From contig NZ_FOWE01000007.1 in NCBI RefSeq assembly GCF_900115395.1, positions 186,001-250,000 of the forward strand: a stretch of DNA of 64,000 bases. The letters run 5' to 3'. The translations under genes were made by a program, and so were the position numbers. The stretch comes from Geodermatophilus obscurus (GTDB lineage: Bacteria > Actinomycetota > Actinomycetes > Mycobacteriales > Geodermatophilaceae). Every line of letters begins with the position of its first letter. Position 1 is the first letter of the stretch. Under the pieces are notes generated by a model that worked only from the letters and a program-made list of their open reading frames with translations, was not told the DNA's origin and ran no database searches. Positions 20,701 through 28,551 of the stretch are shown piece after piece.

Positions 20701-21595
20701 GTACACGCCGCTGGCGAACCTGTCGCAGGAGCAGGCGAAGTTCTTCGTCTACGACTCGCTGCTGTCGGAGTACGCGGCGCTCGGCTTCGAGTACGGCTAC
20801 TCGGTGGCCAACCCGAAGGCGCTGGTGCTGTGGGAGGCCCAGTTCGGCGACTTCATCAACGGCGCGCAGATGGTGATCGACGAGTACATCACCTCGGGCG
20901 AGGCCAAGTGGGGCCAGCGCTCGGGCGTGGTGCTGCTGCTGCCGCACGGCCTCGAGGGCCAGGGCCCGGACCACTCCAGCGGGCGCATCGAGCGGTTCCT
21001 GCAGATGGGCGCGGAGAACAACATCACCGTCGCCAACTGCTCGACGCCGGGCAACTACTTCCACCTGCTGCGCCGTCAGGCGCTCTCCGACGTGCACCGG
21101 CCGCTGGTCGTGTTCACGCCGAAGTCGCTGCTGCGGGCCAAGGCGGCGGTCAGCCCGGTGTCGGACTTCACCGACGAGGGCTTCCGGCCCGTGCTCGGCG
21201 ACCCCGGCGTCGGCGGTGAGCCGCTCGACGACGCCGCGGTGCGCCGCGTGCTCCTGTGCAGCGGCAAGGTCGCCTACGACCTGCTGGCCCAGCGCGAGGC
21301 CGAGGGGCGCGCCGACACCGCCGTCCTGCGGGTCGAGCAGCTCTACCCGCTGCCGGCCGAGCAGATCCGGCAGGCCGTCGGCCGCTACCCGAACGCGACC
21401 GACCTCGTCTGGGTGCAGGAGGAGCCGGCGAACATGGGCGCCTGGTCGTTCATGGCACTCACCCTGCCCGAGCACCTCGACGGCCGGACGGTGCGCCGCG
21501 TCAGCCGCCGCGCCTCGGCCAGCCCCGCCGTCGGCTCGGCCAAGGTGCACGAGGTGGAGCAGAAGGAGCTCGTCGCCCAGGCCTTCGCCGACTGA
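17750..21595 (+). CDS. kgd: Multifunctional 2-oxoglutarate dehydrogenase/decarboxylase (Kgd, E2-E1 fusion)
   Basis: 1281 residues, close to actinobacterial Kgd. It has an N-terminal peptide ([18 protein letters not shown]), a Pro/Ala linker (about 60-165), an E2-like acyltransferase domain with catalytic histidine 378 in [13 protein letters not shown], and a thiamine-diphosphate E1 domain ([40 protein letters not shown]). The lipoyl domain of a true E2 is absent, as in mycobacteria, where Kgd works with DlaT and Lpd and is restrained by the FHA protein GarA. It drives the oxidative TCA cycle. The N-terminal linker has few threonines, so a GarA-pathway phosphosite is not obvious. Confidence 0.96.
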   Translation: MSRDNSSRPSSIGTSSAVAGFGTNEWLVEEMYQQFLADPSSVDQAWHEFFADYRPGSPVAASDDRAQAPAPAQAPAPAPAAPAANGGDARPAAADAASSAPAEATPSAPAAPPAPARSTPVPERTEATVIDRAADRAPQQTKAAPAPKPPVAPAAKAQPAGDGPKRTPLRGAAASVVKNMNASLTVPTATSVRAVPAKLLADNRIVINNHLKRSRGGKVSFTHLIGYALVRALDDFPTMNAAFAEVDGKPTLVQPEHVNFGLAIDLPKADGSRSLVVASIKGAEMMDFAAFWGAYEDVIRRARAGKLTLEDFSGTTISLTNPGTIGTVHSVPRLTAGQGAIIGVGAMEYPAEFQGMSPDALTDLGISKIITLTSTYDHRIIQGAESGDFLRRLHQLLLGEDGFYDDVFRSLRIPYEPVRWMPDVRVSREGQIDKEARVIEVIEAYRRNGHLMADTDPLEFKVRSHPDLDILQHGLTLWDLDRPFPVGGFAGEKVMQLRDILGVLRNSYCRTVGVEYMHITDPEEREWLQQRIEVVHEQPDREKQKHILGRLNAAEAFETFLQTKYVGQKRFSLEGGESVIPLLDEVLIAGTDHGLDEVAIGMAHRGRLNVLANVLGKSYAKIFGEFEGNIDPGTVQGSGDVKYHLGAEGTFANPFRREAEIAVSLASNPSHLETVNPVLEGMTRAKQDLIDRGEEGFTVLPVLLHGDAAFAGQGVVQETLNLSQLRGYRTGGTVHVVINNQVGFTTSPAQSRSSLYSTDVARMVNAPVFHVNGDDPEACVRMARLAVEYRQAFKKDVVIDLVCYRRRGHNEGDDPSMTQPLMYESIDRKRSVRKLYTEALIGRGDITLAEAEEALKDYREQLERAFAETHDATETPKPQPVMDQPGQQATTFATAITPEVMKAIGDAHVSLPADFTAHPKLKRMLERRAAMVSEGGIDWAMGELLAFGSLLMQGVPVRLAGQDSRRGTFVQRHAVLIDRETAGEYTPLANLSQEQAKFFVYDSLLSEYAALGFEYGYSVANPKALVLWEAQFGDFINGAQMVIDEYITSGEAKWGQRSGVVLLLPHGLEGQGPDHSSGRIERFLQMGAENNITVANCSTPGNYFHLLRRQALSDVHRPLVVFTPKSLLRAKAAVSPVSDFTDEGFRPVLGDPGVGGEPLDDAAVRRVLLCSGKVAYDLLAQREAEGRADTAVLRVEQLYPLPAEQIRQAVGRYPNATDLVWVQEEPANMGAWSFMALTLPEHLDGRTVRRVSRRASASPAVGSAKVHEVEQKELVAQAFAD

Positions 21596-21613
21596 CCGGG
21601 GACCGCACGGACG

Positions 21614-21805
21614 ATGTACTTCACGGACAGGGGCCTGGAGGAGCTGGCCGACCGGCGGGGCGGGGAGCAGGTGACCCTCGCCTGGCTGGCCGACCAGCTC
21701 CAGGCCTTCGTCGACCAGCACCCCGACTTCGAGGTGCCGATCGAGCGGCTGGCCACCTGGCTGGCGCGCGGCGGCACCGACGACGTCGACGACCTCGACG
21801 ACTGA
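21614..21805 (+). CDS. Small acidic DUF6104-like protein behind kgd
   Basis: 63 residues beginning MYFTDRGLEELADRRG, with a middle helix VTLAWLADQLQAFVDQHPDF and an acidic DDVDDLDD tail. I recall this family as a conserved actinobacterial follower of kgd. Its function is unknown. It lies 18 nt behind the kgd stop and is probably co-transcribed with it, which suggests a role near the 2-oxoglutarate dehydrogenase complex. No metal or catalytic motif is visible. Confidence 0.85.
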   Translation: MYFTDRGLEELADRRGGEQVTLAWLADQLQAFVDQHPDFEVPIERLATWLARGGTDDVDDLDD

Positions 21806-21814
21806 GGACCGATC

Positions 21815-21902
21815 GCACGATCAGGTGAGCTGATCGTGCCGCGTCCTGGCTCACCTCCCACGGTGAGCCAGGACGCGCGCCGGTGATCCCACCTGATCGT
21901 GC
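21815..21902. repeat. Nested and mutually exclusive inverted repeats
   Basis: GCACGATCAG (21815-21824) can pair with its complement at 21830-21839 or, extended to 13 bp, with 21890-21902. Between these lies a perfect 16-bp hairpin (21840-21877) with a TCCCAC loop. The two folds of the first arm exclude each other, a layout that suggests a switchable terminator or antiterminator between the kgd operon and the next gene. It could also be a repeat element with no regulatory role. Confidence 0.6.
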
Positions 21903-21952
21903 ATCCGGTGCGCCTCCACCGACGGCGGCCCGCCGGGCGGGACGCTGCGTCC

Positions 21953-22666
21953 GTGCTCGGTCACTCCCACGCCCTCTCCGGCCTGGCCGCCGGCGCGGCG
22001 ACCCTCCCCTGGGCGCCCGTCGACGGCACCGTCGCCCAGGTGGCGTGGGTGGCCGCCGCCGGCGGGTTCGCCATGCTGCCCGACCTCGACCACAGCGGGT
22101 CGACGGTGTCGGACATGTGGGGGCCGGTGACCGACGTGCCGTCGGGGGCGATCGGGCGGCTCGCCGGCGGGCACCGCTGGGGCACGCACGACGCCCTGCT
22201 CGCACCGGTCGCGTTCGGCGCCGTCGCGCTGGCCGCCGCGAACCTGTACTGGTCGAGCCTGGTGGTCATGGCGCTGGCGATCGGGCTTGCGCTCCGGGCG
22301 CTGCACTTCGTCATCCCCGGCCGCGCGGAGAACACCGTCGTCGGCAACCTGCTGCTGTCCTTCGGCGGCGCCTGGCTGCTCCTGTCGCACTCCCCCCAGC
22401 CCACCTGGCTGCCGTGGGCGGTGGCCCTCGGCGTGCTCACCCACATCGCCGGCGACCTGATCACCAAGCAGGGTGTGCCGCTGCCGCTGCTGTGGCTGCT
22501 CCGCCGCAAGCGCGTCGCGCTCACCCCGATGCGCACCGGGACGACGCTGGAGAAGGCGGTGCTCGCGCCGCTGTTCCTCGGCGTCGCGCTGTGGTTCTGC
22601 TACGCCAACACCCCGGCCCGCCAGGCGCTCGACCCCTACCTCCAGGGGTTGCGCAGCCTGGGCTGA
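21953..22666 (+). CDS. YdjM-like membrane-bound metal-dependent hydrolase family protein
   Basis: 237 residues. It begins LGHSHALSG and has MLPDLDHSGSTVS, the His/Asp pattern of the YdjM/LexA-regulated inner-membrane hydrolase family, then GGHRWGTHD and a late HIAGDLITKQGVPL. Four or five membrane helices separate these motifs. The substrate is unknown. The GTG start places the family motif at the N-terminus; an in-frame ATG at 21899 would add 18 residues that overlap the inverted repeat. No SOS box is visible. Confidence 0.82.
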   Translation: MLGHSHALSGLAAGAATLPWAPVDGTVAQVAWVAAAGGFAMLPDLDHSGSTVSDMWGPVTDVPSGAIGRLAGGHRWGTHDALLAPVAFGAVALAAANLYWSSLVVMALAIGLALRALHFVIPGRAENTVVGNLLLSFGGAWLLLSHSPQPTWLPWAVALGVLTHIAGDLITKQGVPLPLLWLLRRKRVALTPMRTGTTLEKAVLAPLFLGVALWFCYANTPARQALDPYLQGLRSLG

Positions 22667-22696
22667 ACCGGCGCGCGGCGCTACGTTCCGCTGGCC

Positions 22697-23974
22697 ATGA
22701 CCGACGTCCGCACCGCTCCGCGCTGGTGGCAGCCCCTGGGACGGGCGCTGCTGCGGGCGGTCCCGGCCGCGCTCTGGACCGCCGTCGACAGCGGCCGCCC
22801 GCCGTGGCGGCCCCGGCGGCGGCGCTGGGACGTGGCGCTGCTCGCGGTGACGTTCTTCTACGGCGTCGTCGTGATCGGCACCGCCTCGGGCACCGACGAG
22901 GCGGTGCGGCTGACCAGCGGGCTGTACCTGCTGTGCGCCGCCCCGGTGGCCGTCGGGCTGGTGGTGGCCGTCCGCCGGCCGCTGGACGGCTGGCGCCTGT
23001 CCCTGCTCGGGCTCGTCCTCACCGCCTACGTGCTCACCCCTCCCCCGGCCCCGGCGCCGGTGCTCGAGGGCTGGCAGTGGCTGCTCTGGTGCCCGGTGCT
23101 GCTGGCGACGGCGTGGGCCTCGTCCCGCCCGGTCGCCGCCGGCGTGGCGGTGGTGTCGCTGGCGCTCCTGGTCGTGCTGGGGGTGACCTCGCCGTGGCCG
23201 GTGGAGCTGGCCCGGTCCCTGCCGATCTCGGCCGTCGGGGTCCTCGCCCCCCTCGTGGTCGGCGCGAGCCTGGGCGCCCGGCGCGACGCCCGCCGCGAAC
23301 TGGAGGCCGAGCAGGCCCGGACGGCGCGGGCCCAGGCCGAGCGCGGGGCGCTGGCCGAGCGGGCGCGCATCGCCCGCGAGATGCACGACGTCGTCGCCCA
23401 CCACCTGTCGCTCATCGCGGTGCGCTGCGAGACCGCGCCGTACCGGCTCGCGCCGCTCGACCCGCGCGCGGGCACCGAGCTGGCGGAGGTCGGCGGGACC
23501 GCGCGCTCCGCGCTCACCGAGCTGCAGCGGCTGCTCGGCGTGCTGCGGGCCGAGGACCAGGGCCCCGAGCGGGCGCCGCAGCCCGGCGCGGCCGACCTCG
23601 GTGCGCTGTTCGACGGCGCCCGGGCGGCCGGCGTGGACCTCGAGGTGGACGTCGGGGTGGACGTCGCGGACCTCGCGCTGCCCGACACCCTCGGCCTGAG
23701 CGTCTTCCGGATCGTGCAGCAGGCGCTGTCCAACGCCGCGCAGCACTCCCCCGGCGCCCCGGTGCGGGTCTCGGTCACCCGGGCCGGGGGCGTGCTGCGC
23801 GTCGAGGTGGTCAACGGCCCCGGCACCGCCCCGGGGTCGCCAGGAGCCGGAACGGGGGTGACCGGCATGCGGGAGCGCGCGGAGCTGCACGGCGGACGGC
23901 TCGACGCCGGGCCGGCCCGCGACGGCGGGTACCGGGTGCTGGCCGAGGTCCCGCTGGAGGTGGCCCGGCCGTGA
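22697..23974 (+). CDS. Sensor histidine kinase (NarL-type, HisKA_3)
   Basis: 425 residues. Five or six membrane helices (about residues 45-200) are followed by a dimerisation helix with phospho-acceptor His230 in ARIAREMHDVVAHHLS and an HATPase_c domain (FRIVQQALSNAAQHSPGAP; GTGVTGMRERAELHGG). This is the DesK/LiaS-like class. The stop overlaps the regulator start (GTGA), so they form one system. A TACGTT hexamer ends 9 nt before the ATG and no ribosome-binding site is seen, so the mRNA is probably leaderless. The stimulus is unknown. Confidence 0.94.
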   Translation: MTDVRTAPRWWQPLGRALLRAVPAALWTAVDSGRPPWRPRRRRWDVALLAVTFFYGVVVIGTASGTDEAVRLTSGLYLLCAAPVAVGLVVAVRRPLDGWRLSLLGLVLTAYVLTPPPAPAPVLEGWQWLLWCPVLLATAWASSRPVAAGVAVVSLALLVVLGVTSPWPVELARSLPISAVGVLAPLVVGASLGARRDARRELEAEQARTARAQAERGALAERARIAREMHDVVAHHLSLIAVRCETAPYRLAPLDPRAGTELAEVGGTARSALTELQRLLGVLRAEDQGPERAPQPGAADLGALFDGARAAGVDLEVDVGVDVADLALPDTLGLSVFRIVQQALSNAAQHSPGAPVRVSVTRAGGVLRVEVVNGPGTAPGSPGAGTGVTGMRERAELHGGRLDAGPARDGGYRVLAEVPLEVARP

Positions 23975-24651
23975 TCCGGGTGATGCTGGTCGACGACCAG
24001 GAGATGGTCCGCGAGGGGTTCGCCGCGCTGCTCGGCGCCCAGCCCGACGTCGAGGTCGTGGGCACCGCCGGCGACGGCGCCGCCGCCCTGTCGGTACACG
24101 CCGAGCTCGCCGCCGCCGGCCGCCGACCCGACGTCGTCCTCATGGACGTGCGGATGCCGGTGCTCGACGGGCTGGAGGCGACGCGGACGCTGCTGGCCGG
24201 GGGTCCGCCGCACCCGCGCGTGCTGGTCCTGACCACGTTCGACCTCGACGACTACGTCTACGACGCGCTGCGCGCCGGGGCCAGCGGATTCCTGCTCAAG
24301 CACGCACCGGCCGCCGAGCTGCTGCACGCGGTGCGGGTGGTCGCGGCCGGGGACGCGCTGCTGGCCCCCGCGGTCACCCGCCGGCTCATCGCCGACTTCG
24401 TCGCCGCCCGGCCGGCGGCCCCGACGCCGACCCGCCCACAGGTCCTCGGGGCGCTCACCGAACGGGAGGCGGAGGTGCTGGCCCTGGTGGCGCGGGGGCT
24501 GTCCAACACCGAGATCGCCGCACACCTCGTGCTCGCCGAGCAGACGGTGAAGACGCACGTGAGCCGCGTGTTCACCAAGCTCGGGCTGCGCGACCGCGCC
24601 CAGGCGGTGGTACTGGCGTACGAGACGGGCCTGGTCTCACCCGGATCCTGA
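23971..24651 (+). CDS. NarL/LuxR-family response regulator
   Basis: 226 residues. The receiver domain has the acidic pair in LVDDQE, phospho-acceptor Asp59 in VVLMDVRMPVLDG, a switch threonine in LVLTTFDLDDYV and lysine in GFLLKHAP. The C-terminal LuxR helix-turn-helix is LTEREAEVLALVARGLSNTE with EQTVKTHVSRVFTKLGL. It is translationally coupled to the kinase. Targets are unknown; the adjacent membrane-protein and hydrolase genes are candidates. Confidence 0.95.
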   Translation: MIRVMLVDDQEMVREGFAALLGAQPDVEVVGTAGDGAAALSVHAELAAAGRRPDVVLMDVRMPVLDGLEATRTLLAGGPPHPRVLVLTTFDLDDYVYDALRAGASGFLLKHAPAAELLHAVRVVAAGDALLAPAVTRRLIADFVAARPAAPTPTRPQVLGALTEREAEVLALVARGLSNTEIAAHLVLAEQTVKTHVSRVFTKLGLRDRAQAVVLAYETGLVSPGS

Positions 24652-24726
24652 GTACCCCGGTAGCACCCGTAGGTGGGCTCCCCGGTGTGACGATCCCGGG
24701 GGTCGGCGTGCCTAGCGTCGGGCAGC

Positions 24727-25554
24727 GTGAGAAACCGCTGGGGAGCCCTGTTCCTGCTGGTCGGCGCGCTGTGGACGGGAACCGCGCAGCCGTCGGTGGC
24801 CGCCGTCCCGCCGCCGGTGCGACTGGACCCGGCGTGCGCGGCCGACCTCGCCGCGCGGCTGGGTCCCGTCGGCGTGCTCGGCTGCGACCCGGCCGGCCGC
24901 GGCCTGGCCGTGCTGGTCCTCGGCGATCTCGCGGCCGCCGCCTCCGTCGCCGTGCTGGTGCTCGGGTCCGACACCGACCTGGCCCGGCTGCACGACCCGG
25001 ACCGGCCGCACCGGCGCCCCCTCGGCTGGGCACGGGCGCTGGCCGACGCCGGCGGCCCCGGGCTCGCCGTCGTCCTCTGGGTCGGGTACGTCACCCCGGA
25101 CGGGCTGGGCGTCGACGCCGCGACCGGGCGCCTGGCCCGGGCCGGCGCCACGGCCCTGGTCCGCTTCGTCGCCGGCCTGCGCGGTGACGCCCACGTCACC
25201 GTGGTCGGGCACAGCTACGGCGCCGTGGTCACCGCGCTGGCCGCGCGCGACCTCGCCGCCGACGACGTCGTGCTGCTGGGCAGCCCCGGCGCGCGGGCGC
25301 GGTCGGTGGCCGACCTGGGCACCGGCGCCCGCGTCTGGGCCGGGCGCGCCGACGGCGACTGGGTCGGCCGGGTGCCGCACGTCCGCGTCGGCGACCTCGG
25401 GCACGGCGCCGACCCGGCGGACCCGGGCTTCGGTGCCCGCCCGCTGCCCGTCGACGACGTCCCCGGGCACGACGGGTACCTCCTCCCCGGGTCGGCGTCG
25501 CTGGCCGCCGTCGCCGCGATCGCGACCGGCCGCGCCGGGGAGGGAGCGGCGTGA
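24727..25554 (+). CDS. Exported DUF1023-type alpha/beta hydrolase
   Basis: 275 residues with an N-terminal signal (WGALFLLVGALWTGTAQPSVAA). The mature part carries VVGHSYGAVVTALAAR, the serine nucleophile elbow of DUF1023 hydrolases, then VLLGSPGARA and a late histidine in VPGHDGYL. DUF1023 proteins are actinobacterial and often secreted; substrates are unknown. TAGCGT ends 8 nt before the GTG, so it is probably leaderless. Its stop overlaps the acyltransferase start. Confidence 0.88.
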   Translation: MRNRWGALFLLVGALWTGTAQPSVAAVPPPVRLDPACAADLAARLGPVGVLGCDPAGRGLAVLVLGDLAAAASVAVLVLGSDTDLARLHDPDRPHRRPLGWARALADAGGPGLAVVLWVGYVTPDGLGVDAATGRLARAGATALVRFVAGLRGDAHVTVVGHSYGAVVTALAARDLAADDVVLLGSPGARARSVADLGTGARVWAGRADGDWVGRVPHVRVGDLGHGADPADPGFGARPLPVDDVPGHDGYLLPGSASLAAVAAIATGRAGEGAA

Positions 25555-26606
25555 GCCGGGACCGCGGGGTCGACCTCCTGCGCGCGCTGGCGCTGGCGGG
25601 GGTCGTGCTCGGGCACTGGCTGGTCACCGCCCCCGGCGCGCCGGACCCGGTCAGCGGGCGGGTGGTCACCGGCAGCCCGCTGGCCGCGATGCCGGGCCTG
25701 GCGCCGGTCAGCTGGCTGCTGCAGACGCTGGCGCTGTTCTTCCTGGTCGCCGGCTGGGCGGCGGCCCGCGGCGGGCGGGGTCCGGGGTGGGCGGCCCGGC
25801 TGCGACGGCTCACCGTGCCGGTCGGGGGGCTCGGCGCCGGGGTGGTGGCGCTGGCCGTCGCGCTGGCGGCGGCCGGTGCCGCGCAGGGCGTGGTGCGGAC
25901 GGTCGTCGTGCTGTCGCTGCGGCCGCTGTGGTTCCTCGGCGTGTACCTGGTGCTGTCCCTGGCGACGCCGCTCATGGTGCGGCTCGACGCGCGCCTCGGC
26001 CCGGGAGCCGCGGTGGTCCCGCTCGGCCTCGCGCTGGCCGGATCGGTGCTCGCGCCGGGCACCGCCGGCACGGTCGGGACGGCGCTGGCCGCCTGGTGGG
26101 TGCCGTGGCAGCTCGGTGTGGCCGTGGCGCGCCGCCCGCTCGGCCGGGGCACCTGCGTCGCGCTGCTGGCCGGCGGGACGGCGGCGGTGCTGGTCCTGGT
26201 GGAGGTCGCCGGGCTGCCCGCGACCGCCGTCGGCGTGCCCGGCGCCGCGGCGTCCAACCTCGACCCGCCGTCGGCGGCGACGCTGGCCCTCGGCCTGGCG
26301 CAGGCCGGTGCCGCGGGCCTGCTGCTGCCCCTGCTGCGCCGGGCCTCCGGGGCGACCGCCGACCTCGCGGTGCGGCTCGGCCGCTCGGCGCTGCCGGTGT
26401 TCCTGCTGCACCAGCCGCTGTTCGTGCTGCTGTGGCTGCTGACGCTGCCGGTGGCGCCGCTGCCCGGCCTGCACGACGTGCCCGACGGCGCGGGGTGGCT
26501 GCTCGCCCGGGCCGGCTGGGTCGCCGTCCTCGTCCTGGTGCTCGTCCTGGTGCTCGCCCGGGTGCTGCGGCCGGCCGCCGTCCGGGGACGCGTACCGGGG
26601 AGCTGA
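25551..26606 (+). CDS. Membrane acyltransferase (acyltransferase-3/OpgC-like)
   Basis: 351 residues, about ten membrane helices. The N-terminus RGVDLLRALALAGVVLGHWLV has the Arg-Asp and His pattern of acyltransferase-3 enzymes, which acylate sugars or other envelope molecules from acyl-CoA at the membrane. The start overlaps the hydrolase stop by GTGA, so the two are co-translated: an exported hydrolase and an acyl transferase could modify the same envelope substrate. That link is inferred. Confidence 0.85.
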   Translation: MSRDRGVDLLRALALAGVVLGHWLVTAPGAPDPVSGRVVTGSPLAAMPGLAPVSWLLQTLALFFLVAGWAAARGGRGPGWAARLRRLTVPVGGLGAGVVALAVALAAAGAAQGVVRTVVVLSLRPLWFLGVYLVLSLATPLMVRLDARLGPGAAVVPLGLALAGSVLAPGTAGTVGTALAAWWVPWQLGVAVARRPLGRGTCVALLAGGTAAVLVLVEVAGLPATAVGVPGAAASNLDPPSAATLALGLAQAGAAGLLLPLLRRASGATADLAVRLGRSALPVFLLHQPLFVLLWLLTLPVAPLPGLHDVPDGAGWLLARAGWVAVLVLVLVLVLARVLRPAAVRGRVPGS

Positions 26607-26621
26607 CGGCGCCGGCGCGAG

Positions 26622-27077
26622 TCAGCCGGCGCGGGTCATCGTGGTCTCGTAGCCGCCGCCGGGCCACCGCCACGCGCCGGCGTTGACGGTCCCGTCGGCG
26701 CTGAAGCGCCCCTCGAAGCGCGCCGGGGAGTCGGTGCCGCCGAACCAGATGGTGAGCAGGTCGCCCTCGACCCGGTAGGTGTACTCCAGCAGCTCGCCGC
26801 GGGAGCCGAAGAAGTGCGACCGGAGCTCGCCGGCGGTCTCGTCCCAGCCGATGTACTCGACCCCGCGGTCGTGCTCGTCGCCGGAGCGCAGGTCCACGTG
26901 CTGGACCAGCCAGCACCCGCCGTCGGCCCACGCGTAGCGGACCTCGCCGCCGTGCCCGCCGGGACCGGAGACGGTCCACCGGCCGACGAGGCGGTCGAGG
27001 CTGCGCAGCGCCGCCGCGCGGGCGTCGGGAGCGAGGGCGGTGCCGGTGCTCGTGTCGGTGCTCGTGTCGGTGCTCAT
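26622..27077 (-). CDS. DUF1579-like protein
   Basis: 151 residues. After a low-complexity start (STDTSTDTSTG) the rest is a probable beta-barrel: LDRLVGRWTVSG, GGEVRYAWADGG, VEYIGWDETAGELRSHFFGS, LTIWFGGTDSPARFEG. This pattern is found in DUF1579 and lipocalin-like proteins of unknown ligand. AGGAGGAG stands before the ATG. It is convergent with the acyltransferase gene, 15 nt from its stop, and divergent from the symporter. Confidence 0.75.
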   Translation of the reverse strand: MSTDTSTDTSTGTALAPDARAAALRSLDRLVGRWTVSGPGGHGGEVRYAWADGGCWLVQHVDLRSGDEHDRGVEYIGWDETAGELRSHFFGSRGELLEYTYRVEGDLLTIWFGGTDSPARFEGRFSADGTVNAGAWRWPGGGYETTMTRAG

Positions 27078-27216
27078 GGTCTCCTCCTGCGCGGACCGGG
27101 CCGGGTGACGTCGCGGGGCCACGGGAGGGAGACCGCCCGGCGGGCGCTCCCTCATCGGTGGACCCGGCACCGGGCGCGGGGCCGTGAGGGCCCGGCGGCG
27201 GCTACGGTCCCCCGTC

Positions 27217-28551
27217 GTGACCGCCGCCACACCCCGTCTGTCCCGCGGCACGCACCTCGGCTACGCCCTGGGCTCGATCGGGACGGCGGCCTTCGGGACG
27301 GTGCCCGGGCTGCTGCTCCTCCACTACCTCACCGACGAGCTCGGGGTCGCCGCCGGGCTGGCCGGGCTGGTCGTGTTCGCGCCCAAGGCCTGGGACGTGC
27401 TGCTCAACCCGTGGGTCGGCAGCCGGTCGGACCGGACGGCCGGCCGCTGGGGGCCGCGCCGGCCGTGGATGCTGGCCGGCGGGCTGGCGCTGCCGCCGCT
27501 GTTCGTCCTCGTCTTCGCCGGGCCGGGCGCCCCGCCGGCGGCGGCCGCGACCTGGGTGGCGGTCACCTTCCTGCTGGCCGCGACCGCCTACGCCTGCTTC
27601 CAGGTGCCCTACGTCGCCCAGCCGGCCGAGATCACCGACGACCCGGGCGAGCGCGCGACGCTGATGTCGTGGCGGGTGGCGGCGCTGGCGGTCGGGATCC
27701 TGCTCGCCGGCGCCGGCGCCCCGGCGGTGGTCGACGCCTCCGGCGGCGGGCGCGGCGGGCACCTGGCGATGGCGGTCTTCGTCGCGCTGCTGCTCGCCGG
27801 CGGGATGCTCGGGGCGGTCGCCGGCACCCGGCGCGCGCCCACCCTCACCCGGGTCACCGGCGAGGGCCGGCTCGGCGCGACGCTCGTGCTGGCCTGGCGC
27901 TCCCGGCCGTTCCGGGTGCTGCTTACCGGCTTCGTCCTCCAGGCGCTCGGGATCGGCGTGATGCTGGCCGGCGTCCCGTACTACTCCGAGCAGGTGCTGG
28001 GCGACCCCGCGGCCGGCTCGCTGCTGTTCGGCGCACTGGTGGGCCCGGCGATCCTGGTCATGCCGCTGTGGCTGCGGGTCAGCCGCCGGCTCGGCAAGCG
28101 CACCGGCCTGCTGGCGTCCTCGGCGCTGTTCACCGTGGGGGCGGCCGCGCTGGCGCCGGCCGGGTCCGTGGGATCGGCGCTCCCGCTCGTCGTGCTGGTG
28201 GGCGTCGGCTACGCGGGCATGCAGATGTTCCCGCTGGCCATGCTGCCCGACGTCGTCGCCGCCGACGAGGCCGCGTCCGGGCAACGGCGCGCCGGCGTGT
28301 TCACCGGCGTGTGGACGGCGGCCGAGACGCTGGGGCTCGCCGTCGGCCCGGGGCTGCTCGGGCTGCTGCTCGGCGCGGCCGGCTACGTGTCCTCCACCGG
28401 GGAGGACGCCGCCCAGTCCGGCGGTGCGGTGCTCGCCGTCCGGCTCGGCTTCACCGTCCTCCCCGCGCTGCTCGTGCTCGCCAGCCTGCCGGTGCTGGCC
28501 CGCTACCGGCTCGACCCCGTCCCCACCCCGACCCGGGAGGTCCCCGCGTGA
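27217..28551 (+). CDS. GPH-family (MelB-like) cation symporter
   Basis: 444 residues with twelve membrane helices. The N-terminal KAWDVLLNPWVGSRSDRT and RWGPRRPWML match the helix 2-3 signature of glycoside-pentoside-hexuronide symporters, and PYVAQPAEITDD is the second typical loop. It should import a small substrate with H+ or Na+. TACGGT ends 8 nt before the GTG, so it is probably leaderless. Its stop overlaps the start of the PLP decarboxylase, which suggests that transporter and enzyme handle the same compound. Confidence 0.9.
   Translation: MTAATPRLSRGTHLGYALGSIGTAAFGTVPGLLLLHYLTDELGVAAGLAGLVVFAPKAWDVLLNPWVGSRSDRTAGRWGPRRPWMLAGGLALPPLFVLVFAGPGAPPAAAATWVAVTFLLAATAYACFQVPYVAQPAEITDDPGERATLMSWRVAALAVGILLAGAGAPAVVDASGGGRGGHLAMAVFVALLLAGGMLGAVAGTRRAPTLTRVTGEGRLGATLVLAWRSRPFRVLLTGFVLQALGIGVMLAGVPYYSEQVLGDPAAGSLLFGALVGPAILVMPLWLRVSRRLGKRTGLLASSALFTVGAAALAPAGSVGSALPLVVLVGVGYAGMQMFPLAMLPDVVAADEAASGQRRAGVFTGVWTAAETLGLAVGPGLLGLLLGAAGYVSSTGEDAAQSGGAVLAVRLGFTVLPALLVLASLPVLARYRLDPVPTPTREVPA

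Noticed and set aside
17765..21721. A 1318-codon minus-strand open frame opposite kgd
   Set aside because: It mirrors the codon pattern of kgd, has no recognisable domain and spans the stop of the real gene.
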